NCBI GenBank assembly: GCA_015062335.1
Contig: SUUU01000004.1
Span: 1-49,754 of the forward strand
DNA from: Alphaproteobacteria bacterium
Lineage (GTDB): Bacteria > Pseudomonadota > Alphaproteobacteria > UBA3830
Length of the DNA: 49,754 nucleotides
Reading direction: 5' to 3'
Shown here one piece after another: positions 10,120 to 20,005 of this stretch. The translations under genes and the position numbers were made by a program. The notes beneath the pieces are model-generated. The model had not been told where the DNA came from, did no database searches, and was given only the letters and a program-made list of their open reading frames with translations. The first letter of the stretch is position 1. The number at the start of each line of letters is the position of its first letter.

Positions 10120-11615
10120 CCTGTACGATATTCAATAGATTCGGCGATGTGTTCTTTTTGAATAGAATCGCTTTCGGAACAATCAGCAAGTGTTCGCGCT
10201 AATTTCAGTATTCTATAAAATCCTCTTGCTGATACTTTGGATTTATCAACAAAAGCTAACAACATCCGCCTTGCCTCATCAGATAGGTATCTCTCCATAT
10301 CCGTTCCGCTGGCTTCTGCATTGGTTTTCCCTTCCCCATATCTGTCATATTGAATCTTCCGGGCTTTAATCACTCTCTGACGTATCACATCACTGGTTTC
10401 TAATTGAGATTTATCTTGATAATAATCTTGAAGTTTCACTACAGGAACATCAATGAAAATATCGATGCGATCCAGTAATGGACCAGATAATTTCCGAAGA
10501 TAATCTTGACCACATCTCGGAGCTCTAGAACACTCTTTTTCAGGAACTCCCATATACCCGCATTTGCACGGATTCATTGCAGCAATTAACTGAATTCTTG
10601 CTGGATAAGTAACGTGATTATTCGCCCTCGCAATGGTAATATCTCCTGTTTCTAAAGGTTGTCGCAAAGATTCCAATGCCATACGAGAAAATTCAGGCAA
10701 TTCATCTAAAAATAATACGCCGTTATGAGCCAATGAGACTTCTCCGGGTTTTGCATTATTTCCTCCGCCGACAAGTGCTACCAACGAAGCGGAGTGATGT
10801 GGCGAACGATAAGGTCTTTGCATAATTAGCCCGCAATTATCCATCATTCCTGCCATGCTATGAATCATCGTAACTTCCAACGATTCTTTGGAAGTCATTG
10901 GTGGCAAAATCCCCGGAATCCGAGACGCCAACATAGATTTTCCTACACCAGGAGGACCTGACATTAAAACATTGTGAGAACCTGCAGCTGCGATTTCCAA
11001 CGCTCTTTTGGCTACTATCTGACCTTTAATATCGCTAAAGCATCCAAATGTCGGTATCCAATCGGATCGAACCTGTGATTTGTCAGGCGTAATCCTAGGC
11101 AGCAACTGTTGTCCTTTGAAATGATTTAGCAATGCCGTCAACGTCTTTGGAGCAAGAATGGCTTTGTCTCCAGCCCATGCTGCTTCTTGAGCACATTCTG
11201 CGGGACATATAAAAATATTATTATGCGACTGAGCGCACAAGGCGGCGGGAAGAACTCCCGGAACCTTAGATAATCCACCTATTAAAGACAATTCCCCAAT
11301 CGCCAAAACATTTACAATATCTTCCTGAGACAATATTTCCATTGCAACCAATAACGCAAGTGCAATCGGTAAATCATAATGACTTCCTTCTTTTTGTACA
11401 TCTGCCGGAGCTAAATTCACCGTTATACGTTTTGCCGGCAAAGAAATCCCCATAGAATACAAACTAGAACGTATTCTTTCTCTTGATTCGGCAACCGCCT
11501 TATCGGGCAATCCTACAATACTGAATGAAGGCATACCATTTAATATTTGCACTTGGACATCAACTTCTACCGTCGAAATACCAAAAAATGCAACTGTTTT
11601 TACACATGCATGCAA
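10113..11615 (-). CDS. comM: YifB/ComM family Mg-chelatase-like AAA+ ATPase
   Basis: The 500-residue product has the N-terminal ChlI-like domain (about 20-165; GLPDKAVAESRERIRSSLY is diagnostic). A Mg-chelatase AAA+ core follows with Walker A SGPPGVGKSML (about 218-228), LFLDELPEF, and a cysteine pair region (NPCKCGYMG ... CSRAPRCGQDYL). A C-terminal helical domain ends the protein. ComM is a hexameric helicase that promotes branch migration during natural transformation. Length is normal. It lies 3 bp downstream of the BON lipoprotein gene, which suggests one transcript. Confidence 0.95.
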   Translation of the reverse strand: MHACVKTVAFFGISTVEVDVQVQILNGMPSFSIVGLPDKAVAESRERIRSSLYSMGISLPAKRITVNLAPADVQKEGSHYDLPIALALLVAMEILSQEDIVNVLAIGELSLIGGLSKVPGVLPAALCAQSHNNIFICPAECAQEAAWAGDKAILAPKTLTALLNHFKGQQLLPRITPDKSQVRSDWIPTFGCFSDIKGQIVAKRALEIAAAGSHNVLMSGPPGVGKSMLASRIPGILPPMTSKESLEVTMIHSMAGMMDNCGLIMQRPYRSPHHSASLVALVGGGNNAKPGEVSLAHNGVLFLDELPEFSRMALESLRQPLETGDITIARANNHVTYPARIQLIAAMNPCKCGYMGVPEKECSRAPRCGQDYLRKLSGPLLDRIDIFIDVPVVKLQDYYQDKSQLETSDVIRQRVIKARKIQYDRYGEGKTNAEASGTDMERYLSDEARRMLLAFVDKSKVSARGFYRILKLARTLADCSESDSIQKEHIAESIEYRTGY

Positions 11616-11618
11616 AGA

Positions 11619-12212
11619 TTATTTCTCCTTTGTTGCTTGTAATTTAACGTAGGACACAACTTTCTTTACACCTGACGTTGATCTTGCATGGTTCAAAACA
11701 AGATCTCGTTCAAATGTCGTTGTTGCAGTACCACAAATATACACAATACCATTCACTGTCGTCATATCGTAATTGAGAGAATACACATTTCCGTCCAAAG
11801 TTAATGCAGATGAGATACGTGTGGTAATGAGAGAGTCTGAAGCAAATGTTCCTGGCTTAGGTAACGCTTCAACTTTTAGTTCATCAAATACATCGGTTGC
11901 TTTGACCGATCGCACAATCTCCATAGCCTGATCACATTGTTCTTGTGTATCAAAACTACCTATAACAACCACAATACCATGTTTCACAGCCAGTTCTGTA
12001 CGATCACCGTAAATATCGCCTTTTTGATATAACGCCGCCTTTATTCTTTTTTTCCAATACATGTCCGAAATATCACCAGTAGCGCCGTCTTTATTTCTCA
12101 CTGTTTCAGTTCCGACAAATGCGGTTCCGCCAAGAGCCCAAGTAACGGGATCACACCCCGTGCACAATAGTAACAAAGACGATACAGAAAGCGCCGATAC
12201 TTCTTTTAACAT
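11619..12212 (-). CDS. BON-domain lipoprotein
   Basis: The 197-residue product has a signal peptide with the lipobox LLCTGC, so Cys18 or so is probably lipidated. Two BON domains follow, about 50-110 and 125-195, with the usual VKHGIVVVIGSFDTQEQ and VNGIVYICGTATTTFERD strands. Such proteins (OsmY/DolP type) bind phospholipids and support outer-membrane integrity. In many alphaproteobacteria a BON gene lies near yifB, so pairing with yifB is the simpler view, even though the T6SS gene tssA ends only about 60 bp upstream. No TssJ-like features are seen. Confidence 0.8.
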   Translation of the reverse strand: MLKEVSALSVSSLLLLCTGCDPVTWALGGTAFVGTETVRNKDGATGDISDMYWKKRIKAALYQKGDIYGDRTELAVKHGIVVVIGSFDTQEQCDQAMEIVRSVKATDVFDELKVEALPKPGTFASDSLITTRISSALTLDGNVYSLNYDMTTVNGIVYICGTATTTFERDLVLNHARSTSGVKKVVSYVKLQATKEK

Positions 12213-12273
12213 ACATTCCTCATTTCATCATACTTCAAACCTCAGAGATTATACCATTTTTATAATACGGAAG

Positions 12274-13413
12274 CTATAACGGTTTCATATCCGAAAAGCC
12301 GGGTGAATTCGAATTTTTAAACCCTTCTGTTGGCGATTCCGACGGCTTTTGGTTAAAAATTTTATATAATTCTGAAATAGTTGTAAGAACAGATGCTCCC
12401 CCTGACATATTTATTTCCAATAATTCTTGAAAACTTTTTTCTCCGATTATATGCGCAATTTTTACTAACGTATAAGCAGGGCTTTGTGGTTGTTTTTTCT
12501 CCAAAAATGCTGCAATTTCTTTTAGTGCTTGATAAGCCTGACTCACTGTCGGCTCATCTAACTCTGCTTGTTTACCCTGAGAAGACTCTGTCTTATTCAA
12601 GGACTCTTCCAATATTTGAGTTTCTTGTTGCGTAGAAATTTCCGGCACAGTCTTAACAGAAGAAGTTTTAATTTGTTTTTGCTTAATTTCTATGTTTTTG
12701 TTCGTGATTCTCTGAATATCATCAAGAATATTTTCTAATTGTTGAAAACTTGGAACATCTGGAATGCCTTGATCATCTAAAAATTGTTTTATTTTGCGTA
12801 TTTTACTTATGGATTCGCTGACATTGACTGATATGTCTTCAAAAACTTTCATTGACGAGATCGCTACTTGTTTTCCTATTTCCTTTAAAGACAATCCCTT
12901 GTGATTCTTTATTTGTAAATTACGGCGCGCCATCATCCAATCTGATAATGCATACACGATTTCATTTTGATTATCAGTTAGAGGAATTAATACGATCCGA
13001 TCCGGCATTTTGTCAGCCAAAAAGAAAAATGGGGACAATCTATAGTCGTAGTTATGATTTTCCCAATCTATGGAAGGAAAAATTTCATCCCAAAATTTCG
13101 AGCACAATGAATAAACCAATTGCAATCCAAGATTCAATCCTCTAAACCCTTGCTCAACAATTAACGATTCGGTTAACCACATCGCTATTTGTAAATCTTT
13201 AGTTTCGGTTTTTAATAACTTAGCGCATAACTGATGTAACTCTGTCCAATTCGCTCTTTTGGTATCTGTTTGCCAAATTCCTTGAGACAGTTGCGGATCA
13301 TCTTCCCTTCTGTATTCTTTTATCTGATCGTATACATGTTCGTAACGAAGATTTTTCCCGCACATGCTATTTTCAGAAATAGGATTAAGAAAGTCTTCTA
13401 TATTGATCATCAC
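12274..13413 (-). CDS. tssA: Type VI secretion protein TssA
   Basis: The N-terminal 130 residues are an ImpA_N domain; PISENSMCGKNLRYEHVYDQ and later AMWLTESLIVEQGFRGLNLG match the conserved core. A low-complexity linker rich in K, Q, E and S (about 240-290) leads to a short helical C-terminal part (about 290-355). TssA proteins prime and cap the growing T6SS sheath at the baseplate. At 379 residues with this short C-terminus it resembles the shorter TssA classes. The start overlaps the tssM stop by 4 bp, so it is coupled to tssM. Confidence 0.88.
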   Translation of the reverse strand: MMINIEDFLNPISENSMCGKNLRYEHVYDQIKEYRREDDPQLSQGIWQTDTKRANWTELHQLCAKLLKTETKDLQIAMWLTESLIVEQGFRGLNLGLQLVYSLCSKFWDEIFPSIDWENHNYDYRLSPFFFLADKMPDRIVLIPLTDNQNEIVYALSDWMMARRNLQIKNHKGLSLKEIGKQVAISSMKVFEDISVNVSESISKIRKIKQFLDDQGIPDVPSFQQLENILDDIQRITNKNIEIKQKQIKTSSVKTVPEISTQQETQILEESLNKTESSQGKQAELDEPTVSQAYQALKEIAAFLEKKQPQSPAYTLVKIAHIIGEKSFQELLEINMSGGASVLTTISELYKIFNQKPSESPTEGFKNSNSPGFSDMKPL

Positions 13414-16400
13414 ATCCCCTGTAAATCGAATATTTCTTGAGGCGTACTAGATATGTTTTTCTCCATAAAATTCATTTCATTATTCGATACATTCTGTACG
13501 GAATTTAAAGAAGAATGATACAAATCTGGAGCTTCTGTTGGAAAATTCGGCCAACTTAATGGCTCCAATTTATCCCCATTGCGATGTAAAGGAGTAACTT
13601 TAAATACCATTTTAGATGTAAATGAAGCATTACCTTGACTTGCATCCACTATTGGGACATCAAATTGTAACGTTACTCCGTTCGGATACTCAATCCCCTT
13701 CCCTGTCTTTTGTTGTTCAATTAACTTAAACATTGCCCATTTTCCTACATATGAAAAAGTAGCTTTATTTCCTCGAATAGATACCATTCCCGACGATAAT
13801 TTTTCGTTTGGCTGTTCGTCTGAAGATGCAACCCATCCAAATGTAATGTCAATTTTATTCCCATTAAAAAATGCCACATTATCATTGTCAGATACAATAA
13901 CGTTATTAACATTTACAATCCGGTCGATTACAGATGAAGTCATGGCTTCCATATTTGCAAATGGCCTTAACAGAATGTTGAAACATACCGGACAAGTATT
14001 CGGATCAGAAGTTTGAGAATGCTGTAACCACAACTTAAAAAACGGAACAACCGATTGCAACGATTTCAAAAATATTAACACATCATTATTAATGCCTTTT
14101 TGTTTTTGATGTTTTTCCAAAATTTTATACATGGAAGTATCTATTGTATCATACAGATCTATAAAACTCTTAATATTTTGTAGAGAAGCTTCTTCGTTAG
14201 ATTGGCCGAATGGAAATTTGTTAGCCAAATTCTGATTAAAAAACAAAGAAAGATTCTTGTACATCTCAACGGCTTTGTCGTATTGAACGATTTCGGCTCG
14301 GGACATCAAAGATTTCGCAACTGTTGATCTTTTTGATAAGAAATAATCTCCTTCATTTTGTGAAATATCACTGATCTCACCTTTTTCATCAAAACTGTCT
14401 ATCGATACTTTCGATAAATTATCAGTAATAAATGTTTCAAGGGCAGCAATAGAGTTACCCGGCTTTTTGTTTTCATAATCTTCAACATTGTTGATAATCT
14501 CCTTCCATTTGTTGATTAACCTTCTATCTCGAACTTTATCAAAAATGACAGGAGTCGATAATAAATCAACAATCGGCGAAGCCAAGTCTTTTGCCATAAA
14601 TCGAATGCGGTCAAATTGCGCATTAAGATATTGTTGCACATTTTCCTTATTGTTTAAGCTCATAAATTTTGGATTGCCCTTTCCATCCCAATCATCAAAC
14701 AATGCAGAATTTGTAGAATAAGGTTTTTCAAGATTAAACAAAGCATCAATTTTTTCAAGTAAAAGAGTATATTGGGAAATAATTAAGTAAGATAATCCAA
14801 AGTCTTTTTGACTATCTTCGTCAGTTATTTCATCTAAAATTTTCATAATTTTCGGAATTATTATGGATACATTTCTAATGTTCCTTGCCTGTCTTTGATA
14901 ACAAGACTCCAACAATGTTCTGGAATTTGTTATCGGCAAATCATCTAAAATCTCCGCATTTCCCACCATTTCTTTTATGGTCGGATAAAAACATTTTTTA
15001 GCAATAGATTTGAATTGATCAAAATATTTGGAACGCATTCCGTCCGGCATGTTTTCAGCAAAATCATTGTATTTATCTATTAAATTTGTTAGATCTTTTA
15101 ACCGCTTGATGTCCCACATCAAAAATTTATCAGTCGGTATTTCTGATATATAGTGCCCTGCCGGAATAATGCAAACAAATGGCATATCCAATAGAATTTT
15201 GATCTCTTGTTTTAATTGCAAAAACTCTTCTGATGGCGACAAATTCGTAAGTAATGTTCCCGTCATCGAAGACGAATACTGTCGCAATTCATCTCTGTAT
15301 TTGAAAAATTCAGCATCAGCTGATGATATTAATGTTTGCAAAAAACTATCGCGAATTACATTTAATTTCTTAATTTCTGTTAAAAGTATTTCGTAATCTT
15401 CACAAGGGATGAATCTGCTTCCTCGAATCCATGAAAAGTTCTTGTTGTTAAAAATTTCCTCGACTAATTCTACCTTATTATAAAGCTTTGCAAGATCTTG
15501 TACAGAATATGGAATTTGTACATTTTTTCCGGCATTATTCAGTCTATCGATATCTGAAGATACATTTTCTAGCACTTTCGCGACAAGAGGATCCAAGACG
15601 TCTTTTAGAAAGAGGATGAAATTTTTATTTAAAGTATTTTCAATATTAGATTGAAAATCTGATAAATGGAATTGAGGAGGTAAAATTTTCTTATTTGGGA
15701 CGTGTTGCCTCATTTCATCTGTAATTTCAAATTTATCTTTAAATAGACTTTCCGTGATATCAACAACATGATCGCCACTGGCAGAATGTCTAAGTGAATT
15801 ATATTGTGAACTGATTTTTTTTACATTATCTACATTTTTTACAAATTCTTTCAATTTTTGAAAGCTATCAAATGTCGAAATATCGAACAAATCATGTTTT
15901 GAATTTTTCGCTTTGCGCACGTCAGATGATGAAATAAGTATATTTTTTGCATTAAAATTAAGGTCTATGTACATCGCTTTCACGACGATAGAATCGAAGA
16001 CCAACTCCAAAGTAGATTTTATATTATAACCAATATTTGAAAACCATGATTGTGGCACAAAAATCGAAACAAAATCGCTAACTTTTACAGTTGGCATATT
16101 TTGCAATAGTGTTGCAGCTTTATTATTTATCATGATTTGATCATCTGAGGTTTGCAATTCACCTTCCAATTTGTTGATTTTTTCCAATGAATATTTAATA
16201 GTTACCATTGTATGATAGTAATCATTCAGATGACTTTTGATACATGAGTTTCCGATAAACCATCCGATCGATAAAACTACAGTTGATCCGGCAAAAATAG
16301 CTTTATTTCGATATTCATTTTTGCTCATACTAATTGTATTTGAACGAATCGGATGAGCCAAATTAGCTTCTTTAAAAATTTTATCGTTAAACAAATCTTG

Positions 16401-17615
16401 AACGAAGTACAATTCGGCATCATTCAGACGATTTTGACTTGCGTCCACATTGATACCGGGAGTAAGCGCCGAAATTTCAACACATCCGGAAGTATCGGAT
16501 TCAATTAATTGTTGTTTCCCAATAAAATACACTCCTCGCAGCATCAGTCCATCCTGAGGATTATGTGTTCGAAACATTGTTTGTAAATAGTTAAATAACG
16601 CCGGTTTGAGTTTTTGAAGATGAGTTCCAAACAACACGGCTTTTTCTAAATTTTTATTAATAGGATTTCTTTTTGAAAAGAAAAACAAGGATTTTCGAAT
16701 TCCTGCATTTACAGTTAAGAAAAAATCCCTAATCCACTCCGAGGAAAAAGCAGCGTCCAAAGAATAAGGACTTGACCATCCGAAAATCTGTTGCGAATTA
16801 TTACCCAAAGATAATGCCATTTCTTGAAATCCCGGAATCAGATCAGTTTTGGTAATGATAATGTAGATAGGCAATCTGAAATTTATCTCTTTTTGTAATT
16901 GAAAAAGTCGCTCAAACATTTCATGCGATTGCTGGGTCACATTTGTACCATTCGTCATTAATTTTTCAACTGAAACAGTAACAATGACTCCGTCAAGTGG
17001 ACGTCGAGGTCGGATAAAAGTAAATAAATCTCCGATAAAAGACCAAAATGTAGCCTTGTCGGATTGCTCTACATTTGGAAATTCAAAAAAAGCACCCTTC
17101 TTGAATATCTTCCAATATTTATCAACATCTGAATCTTCGGATGCGAAATTTTCGGTACGTAAACTATTTAGTAATGTAGTTTTACCGCTTCTTTGATCTC
17201 CAATCACCGCAAAACACGGCAATTTATAACGCCATCGTATATCGTACGTGCTTGATTTGATAATATCCAAGGTTTTGAAAAATGCTTTTGTTATCGGACC
17301 TGACTTTAAAATGCCCCATAACGTTAACATTTCTCCAAATCTGCCAGAAATAATGGGAAGTTTTTCCGCAATAATTTTATCATTTTCGATTTTTAAATTT
17401 GTATCATCATTTTTTTTCAGTAACGTATCTCGGGTCAATATGTTGTCAAGCTTTGGCTTTTTTTTAGGTTGTGAATTAATATAAGCAACACAAGCGACAA
17501 AAGAAATTATTATCAAAACCACAGCTATAGCTATAAAAACTATCGCAACAGTAGGAATCAGATCTTTCGGAATTAAGGATAATTTGCTGGATAATAGAAT
17601 ATAAAGGCTACGCAT
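13410..17615 (-). CDS. tssM: Type VI secretion membrane protein TssM (IcmF)
   Basis: The 1401-residue product is of IcmF type and somewhat longer than usual. A transmembrane segment lies at about 20-46. An NTPase-like domain has Walker A GDQRSGKT (139-146) and a TKTD motif near residue 260. A further membrane segment lies at about 435-455. The long periplasmic part runs to the C-terminal beta domain (about 1265-1360, including FSYVGKWAMFKLI and LQFDVPIVD). TssM spans the envelope with TssL and TssJ. The stop of tssL is 1 bp upstream and tssA overlaps downstream. It is intact, which suggests continued selection. Confidence 0.93.
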   Translation of the reverse strand: MRSLYILLSSKLSLIPKDLIPTVAIVFIAIAVVLIIISFVACVAYINSQPKKKPKLDNILTRDTLLKKNDDTNLKIENDKIIAEKLPIISGRFGEMLTLWGILKSGPITKAFFKTLDIIKSSTYDIRWRYKLPCFAVIGDQRSGKTTLLNSLRTENFASEDSDVDKYWKIFKKGAFFEFPNVEQSDKATFWSFIGDLFTFIRPRRPLDGVIVTVSVEKLMTNGTNVTQQSHEMFERLFQLQKEINFRLPIYIIITKTDLIPGFQEMALSLGNNSQQIFGWSSPYSLDAAFSSEWIRDFFLTVNAGIRKSLFFFSKRNPINKNLEKAVLFGTHLQKLKPALFNYLQTMFRTHNPQDGLMLRGVYFIGKQQLIESDTSGCVEISALTPGINVDASQNRLNDAELYFVQDLFNDKIFKEANLAHPIRSNTISMSKNEYRNKAIFAGSTVVLSIGWFIGNSCIKSHLNDYYHTMVTIKYSLEKINKLEGELQTSDDQIMINNKAATLLQNMPTVKVSDFVSIFVPQSWFSNIGYNIKSTLELVFDSIVVKAMYIDLNFNAKNILISSSDVRKAKNSKHDLFDISTFDSFQKLKEFVKNVDNVKKISSQYNSLRHSASGDHVVDITESLFKDKFEITDEMRQHVPNKKILPPQFHLSDFQSNIENTLNKNFILFLKDVLDPLVAKVLENVSSDIDRLNNAGKNVQIPYSVQDLAKLYNKVELVEEIFNNKNFSWIRGSRFIPCEDYEILLTEIKKLNVIRDSFLQTLISSADAEFFKYRDELRQYSSSMTGTLLTNLSPSEEFLQLKQEIKILLDMPFVCIIPAGHYISEIPTDKFLMWDIKRLKDLTNLIDKYNDFAENMPDGMRSKYFDQFKSIAKKCFYPTIKEMVGNAEILDDLPITNSRTLLESCYQRQARNIRNVSIIIPKIMKILDEITDEDSQKDFGLSYLIISQYTLLLEKIDALFNLEKPYSTNSALFDDWDGKGNPKFMSLNNKENVQQYLNAQFDRIRFMAKDLASPIVDLLSTPVIFDKVRDRRLINKWKEIINNVEDYENKKPGNSIAALETFITDNLSKVSIDSFDEKGEISDISQNEGDYFLSKRSTVAKSLMSRAEIVQYDKAVEMYKNLSLFFNQNLANKFPFGQSNEEASLQNIKSFIDLYDTIDTSMYKILEKHQKQKGINNDVLIFLKSLQSVVPFFKLWLQHSQTSDPNTCPVCFNILLRPFANMEAMTSSVIDRIVNVNNVIVSDNDNVAFFNGNKIDITFGWVASSDEQPNEKLSSGMVSIRGNKATFSYVGKWAMFKLIEQQKTGKGIEYPNGVTLQFDVPIVDASQGNASFTSKMVFKVTPLHRNGDKLEPLSWPNFPTEAPDLYHSSLNSVQNVSNNEMNFMEKNISSTPQEIFDLQGM

Positions 17616-17616
17616 A

Positions 17617-18345
17617 TTATTTCCTTAAAATCATTACGGAAATTTCTCTTAAAACATTATTTAGCGGACGCGTTTCCAACATCCACGCCAATGAGCTGAT
17701 TACAATAAACATAAAAATAAAAAATACGCACACGTAATTGACAATAGAAGTATCCGGCAGAAATTGCCTATGTATTGTAGGTAAAGTTTTGTCGTATTCA
17801 TGTTGAAATATACGATCATTTGAAAGGTCTACTGAGTGATCATGTTTACTTATTACAATAAATAATTGCTTCCGATACTCGTCTATCTCTTTTTCCGATT
17901 CTGCAATTCCTCTATATTTTCCTTTAAATCCTAAAGCTAGGGATTTTACATAAATTTCTGTTAGATCGGAATTGTACAGTTGATGATTAGCCAACAAAGT
18001 ATCTATATCATCAAAAATTTTTTCCCCGGCCACTTGCGAACCAAAGAAACGTTTTTCCAACATATGCTCTTCCCAATATGTTTTTCCTGGCCAAGAAATA
18101 TTGAGAAAAATCTCGTCTGCTATTGAAGCCATAACGTAAACAACCGTTCTAATATGCTTGTCAAAAGATGATCCTTTTGGTATGTCCAAAGTATCTTTAA
18201 TAATAGTACTTAAATTTTTATGAATTGCTCCACAATCAACGCTCTGATCTGATTGAAGAACGCTGTCTCGATATGTAAATACGTCGACCATAAAATTATC
18301 AAAAATATTTTGCAAATATAGAGAGTTACTGTTGTCTTTCAGCAT
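17617..18345 (-). CDS. tssL: Type VI secretion membrane protein TssL (DotU/IcmH)
   Basis: The 242-residue product carries the cytoplasmic DotU helical domain (about 10-175) with conserved stretches ADEIFLNISWPGKTYWEEHM and ALGFKGKYRG. A single C-terminal transmembrane helix (about 204-223) anchors it, as in the family. There is no C-terminal OmpA-like peptidoglycan-binding domain, so this is the short form. Its start overlaps the end of tssK by 20 bp and its stop lies 1 bp before tssM. TssL forms the membrane complex with TssM and contacts TssK. Confidence 0.93.
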   Translation of the reverse strand: MLKDNSNSLYLQNIFDNFMVDVFTYRDSVLQSDQSVDCGAIHKNLSTIIKDTLDIPKGSSFDKHIRTVVYVMASIADEIFLNISWPGKTYWEEHMLEKRFFGSQVAGEKIFDDIDTLLANHQLYNSDLTEIYVKSLALGFKGKYRGIAESEKEIDEYRKQLFIVISKHDHSVDLSNDRIFQHEYDKTLPTIHRQFLPDTSIVNYVCVFFIFMFIVISSLAWMLETRPLNNVLREISVMILRK

Positions 18346-19636
18346 ATAACACTACTTCCTCAGGTATAATATGCGAAACTGTACTGGACAGGAATAATTT
18401 TTCATTAGCCTGTATGTAAGCAGACTGAGTCTTTACAGCAATTGCGGTCATTCCCGCAGGCTGCGTAATGTATTGTCCGCGCTCAACAATGCGACGTTCC
18501 GCTCCTAACACTCTTTTATCTTTAATCGCGATAAGCATAGATTCACTCGCTATTTGCAATCCGTTAATCCATGTCAACATATCATCGGATGACAACGAAA
18601 ACGGTTTTTGAATACCTATAACTATTTCCGGAGATTTAAGCCACTCAGATTTCATATTCAACGAAAAAGAATTGCTATTTCTGATAAATCGGATAATGCT
18701 GTATTTTTGTTTTAAGTTGTTAAGAATATCTAAAGCGTATGTGTATAACTGATGAAAGCTTTCATTAATGTTATTGTGATCATATATAGGTAGACGAGGA
18801 ATCATTCTGTTTGGGTTAACGGCAATAATTCCGGCGACAGTTTGCATGCAGCACTTGAAAATTTCAAACGGATGTAATCCCTTAACCTTTAAAATCGATT
18901 CCAATGGTAAAACCGACATAATTAACAATCTTAAGTTTGTTAGAGATTCTTCGCTTTGATTTTGATCAAAATTTTCCTCACGATCAGAAAAATACGCTAT
19001 TTTTTCTCGAATAGCTTGGACAATATCTCGGCACATATACAATACTTTTGCATGTTCAATCAAAGATAAAAATGGAGCTGCAAATGGCGTCATTACGATT
19101 CCACCTTCCAATGATTTCTCAATTTCAATAATAGGAAAACTTTGGTAGCGTCCATCAACTTGAGATTCTGTAAGTAATTTTAACTTTGGTTTTAAAATAG
19201 GAATATTTATAGGATTATTTCCAGTATTTTCATCAGAAATATTTAACATTTCTGACGAATAATATCGGGCCATCTCTCCTTTCATTGTGTTTTCCCCACA
19301 TCGTCGAGATGGAACCGCAAGATATATCTTCACGGCAGCATGATTAGTTGAAAAATATTCACTCAAATTTAATTCCAATGGTTCATCTTTTGTTATGTCA
19401 AAATCGAAAAACAAACCATCTTGGAATAAGCCTCGAGCTTTCATTACTCGGATCAAGCCGGAAGATAATGATGCTGAATCTATTCTTAAGTCAAAGAGTC
19501 CGTAATAAAACGGCGAACAAGTTGCACACGATTGCCCTATAATCATTTGCATATAGTTATTTGCCTGCTGAAAATGTTGCGGCGAAATCAACATCCCTTC
19601 GTGCCATTGTACCAAAGATTCCGTCTGTGCCATCAT
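18326..19636 (-). CDS. tssK: Type VI secretion baseplate protein TssK
   Basis: The 436-residue protein starts with the TssK hallmark QWHEGMLISPQHFQQA (about 9-24). The N-terminal shell domain resembles siphophage receptor-binding proteins and the C-terminal region (about 320-430) contacts TssL/TssM. TssK links the baseplate to the membrane complex. A good ribosome-binding site is not evident before either tandem ATG (19636 or 19633). A transposase remnant ends 8 bp upstream, so this is now the first T6SS gene of the cluster, and the normal promoter or other tss genes may have been displaced. Confidence 0.93.
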   Translation of the reverse strand: MMAQTESLVQWHEGMLISPQHFQQANNYMQMIIGQSCATCSPFYYGLFDLRIDSASLSSGLIRVMKARGLFQDGLFFDFDITKDEPLELNLSEYFSTNHAAVKIYLAVPSRRCGENTMKGEMARYYSSEMLNISDENTGNNPINIPILKPKLKLLTESQVDGRYQSFPIIEIEKSLEGGIVMTPFAAPFLSLIEHAKVLYMCRDIVQAIREKIAYFSDREENFDQNQSEESLTNLRLLIMSVLPLESILKVKGLHPFEIFKCCMQTVAGIIAVNPNRMIPRLPIYDHNNINESFHQLYTYALDILNNLKQKYSIIRFIRNSNSFSLNMKSEWLKSPEIVIGIQKPFSLSSDDMLTWINGLQIASESMLIAIKDKRVLGAERRIVERGQYITQPAGMTAIAVKTQSAYIQANEKLFLSSTVSHIIPEEVVLYAERQQ

Positions 19637-19643
19637 CGAACCA

Positions 19644-19914
19644 TTACTTAATCTTCATAAAAATAATGTTCCAATAGTTAACGAAAAGTTTATGTTTATT
19701 AACTTTTTTGCTTTTCTGGAATTTTTCCCACAATGGTCGTACTTTCTTTACAATTTCTAGAAATTCTTCTAGCTTTACTCCGGTTAATCTTGAAAATTTT
19801 TTATTTTGATTACACAATTTTACGAAACTTAGCATTTTTATGCGCTTATTTTTGCTGAGTTTCTCATTTCTTCGTGTAATTTGCTAGATACTTATTACTT
19901 TCGCAAGAGCTCTA
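19644..19914 (-). mobile_element. IS5-type element remnant (transposase N-terminus)
   Basis: A 63-codon frame (19835 to 19644) begins MLSFVKLCNQNKKFSRLTGV and continues VKLEEFLEIVKK, resembling the N-terminal helix-turn-helix of IS5-family DDE transposases. The catalytic part is absent. On the same strand about 75 bp upstream lies AGAGCTCTTGCGAAAGTAAT (roughly 19894-19913), which resembles the terminal repeat of such elements. The fragment therefore keeps one end and the start of the transposase, and the rest has been deleted up to tssK. Boundaries are approximate. Between about 19915 and 20005 I see nothing else. Confidence 0.55.
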
Positions 19915-20005
19915 TTGAAAAATGCTAACAAATTATAAAGGTAACTGGACAACTTAACGCCTCCAGTTATAAAATTAGATTGCGGTTAATGTTGCAGAGT
20001 AATTT

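Noticed and set aside
11619-12212. BON lipoprotein as a substitute for the missing TssJ
   Set aside because: It has two clear BON domains and no TssJ-like fold or motif, and BON genes near yifB are common in genomes without T6SS.
19926-19955. GTAACTGGACAACTT resembling GAACTTGGACAATT at 115-128 as a second IS end
   Set aside because: The similarity is short and gapped, with no transposase sequence beside it, so chance cannot be excluded.
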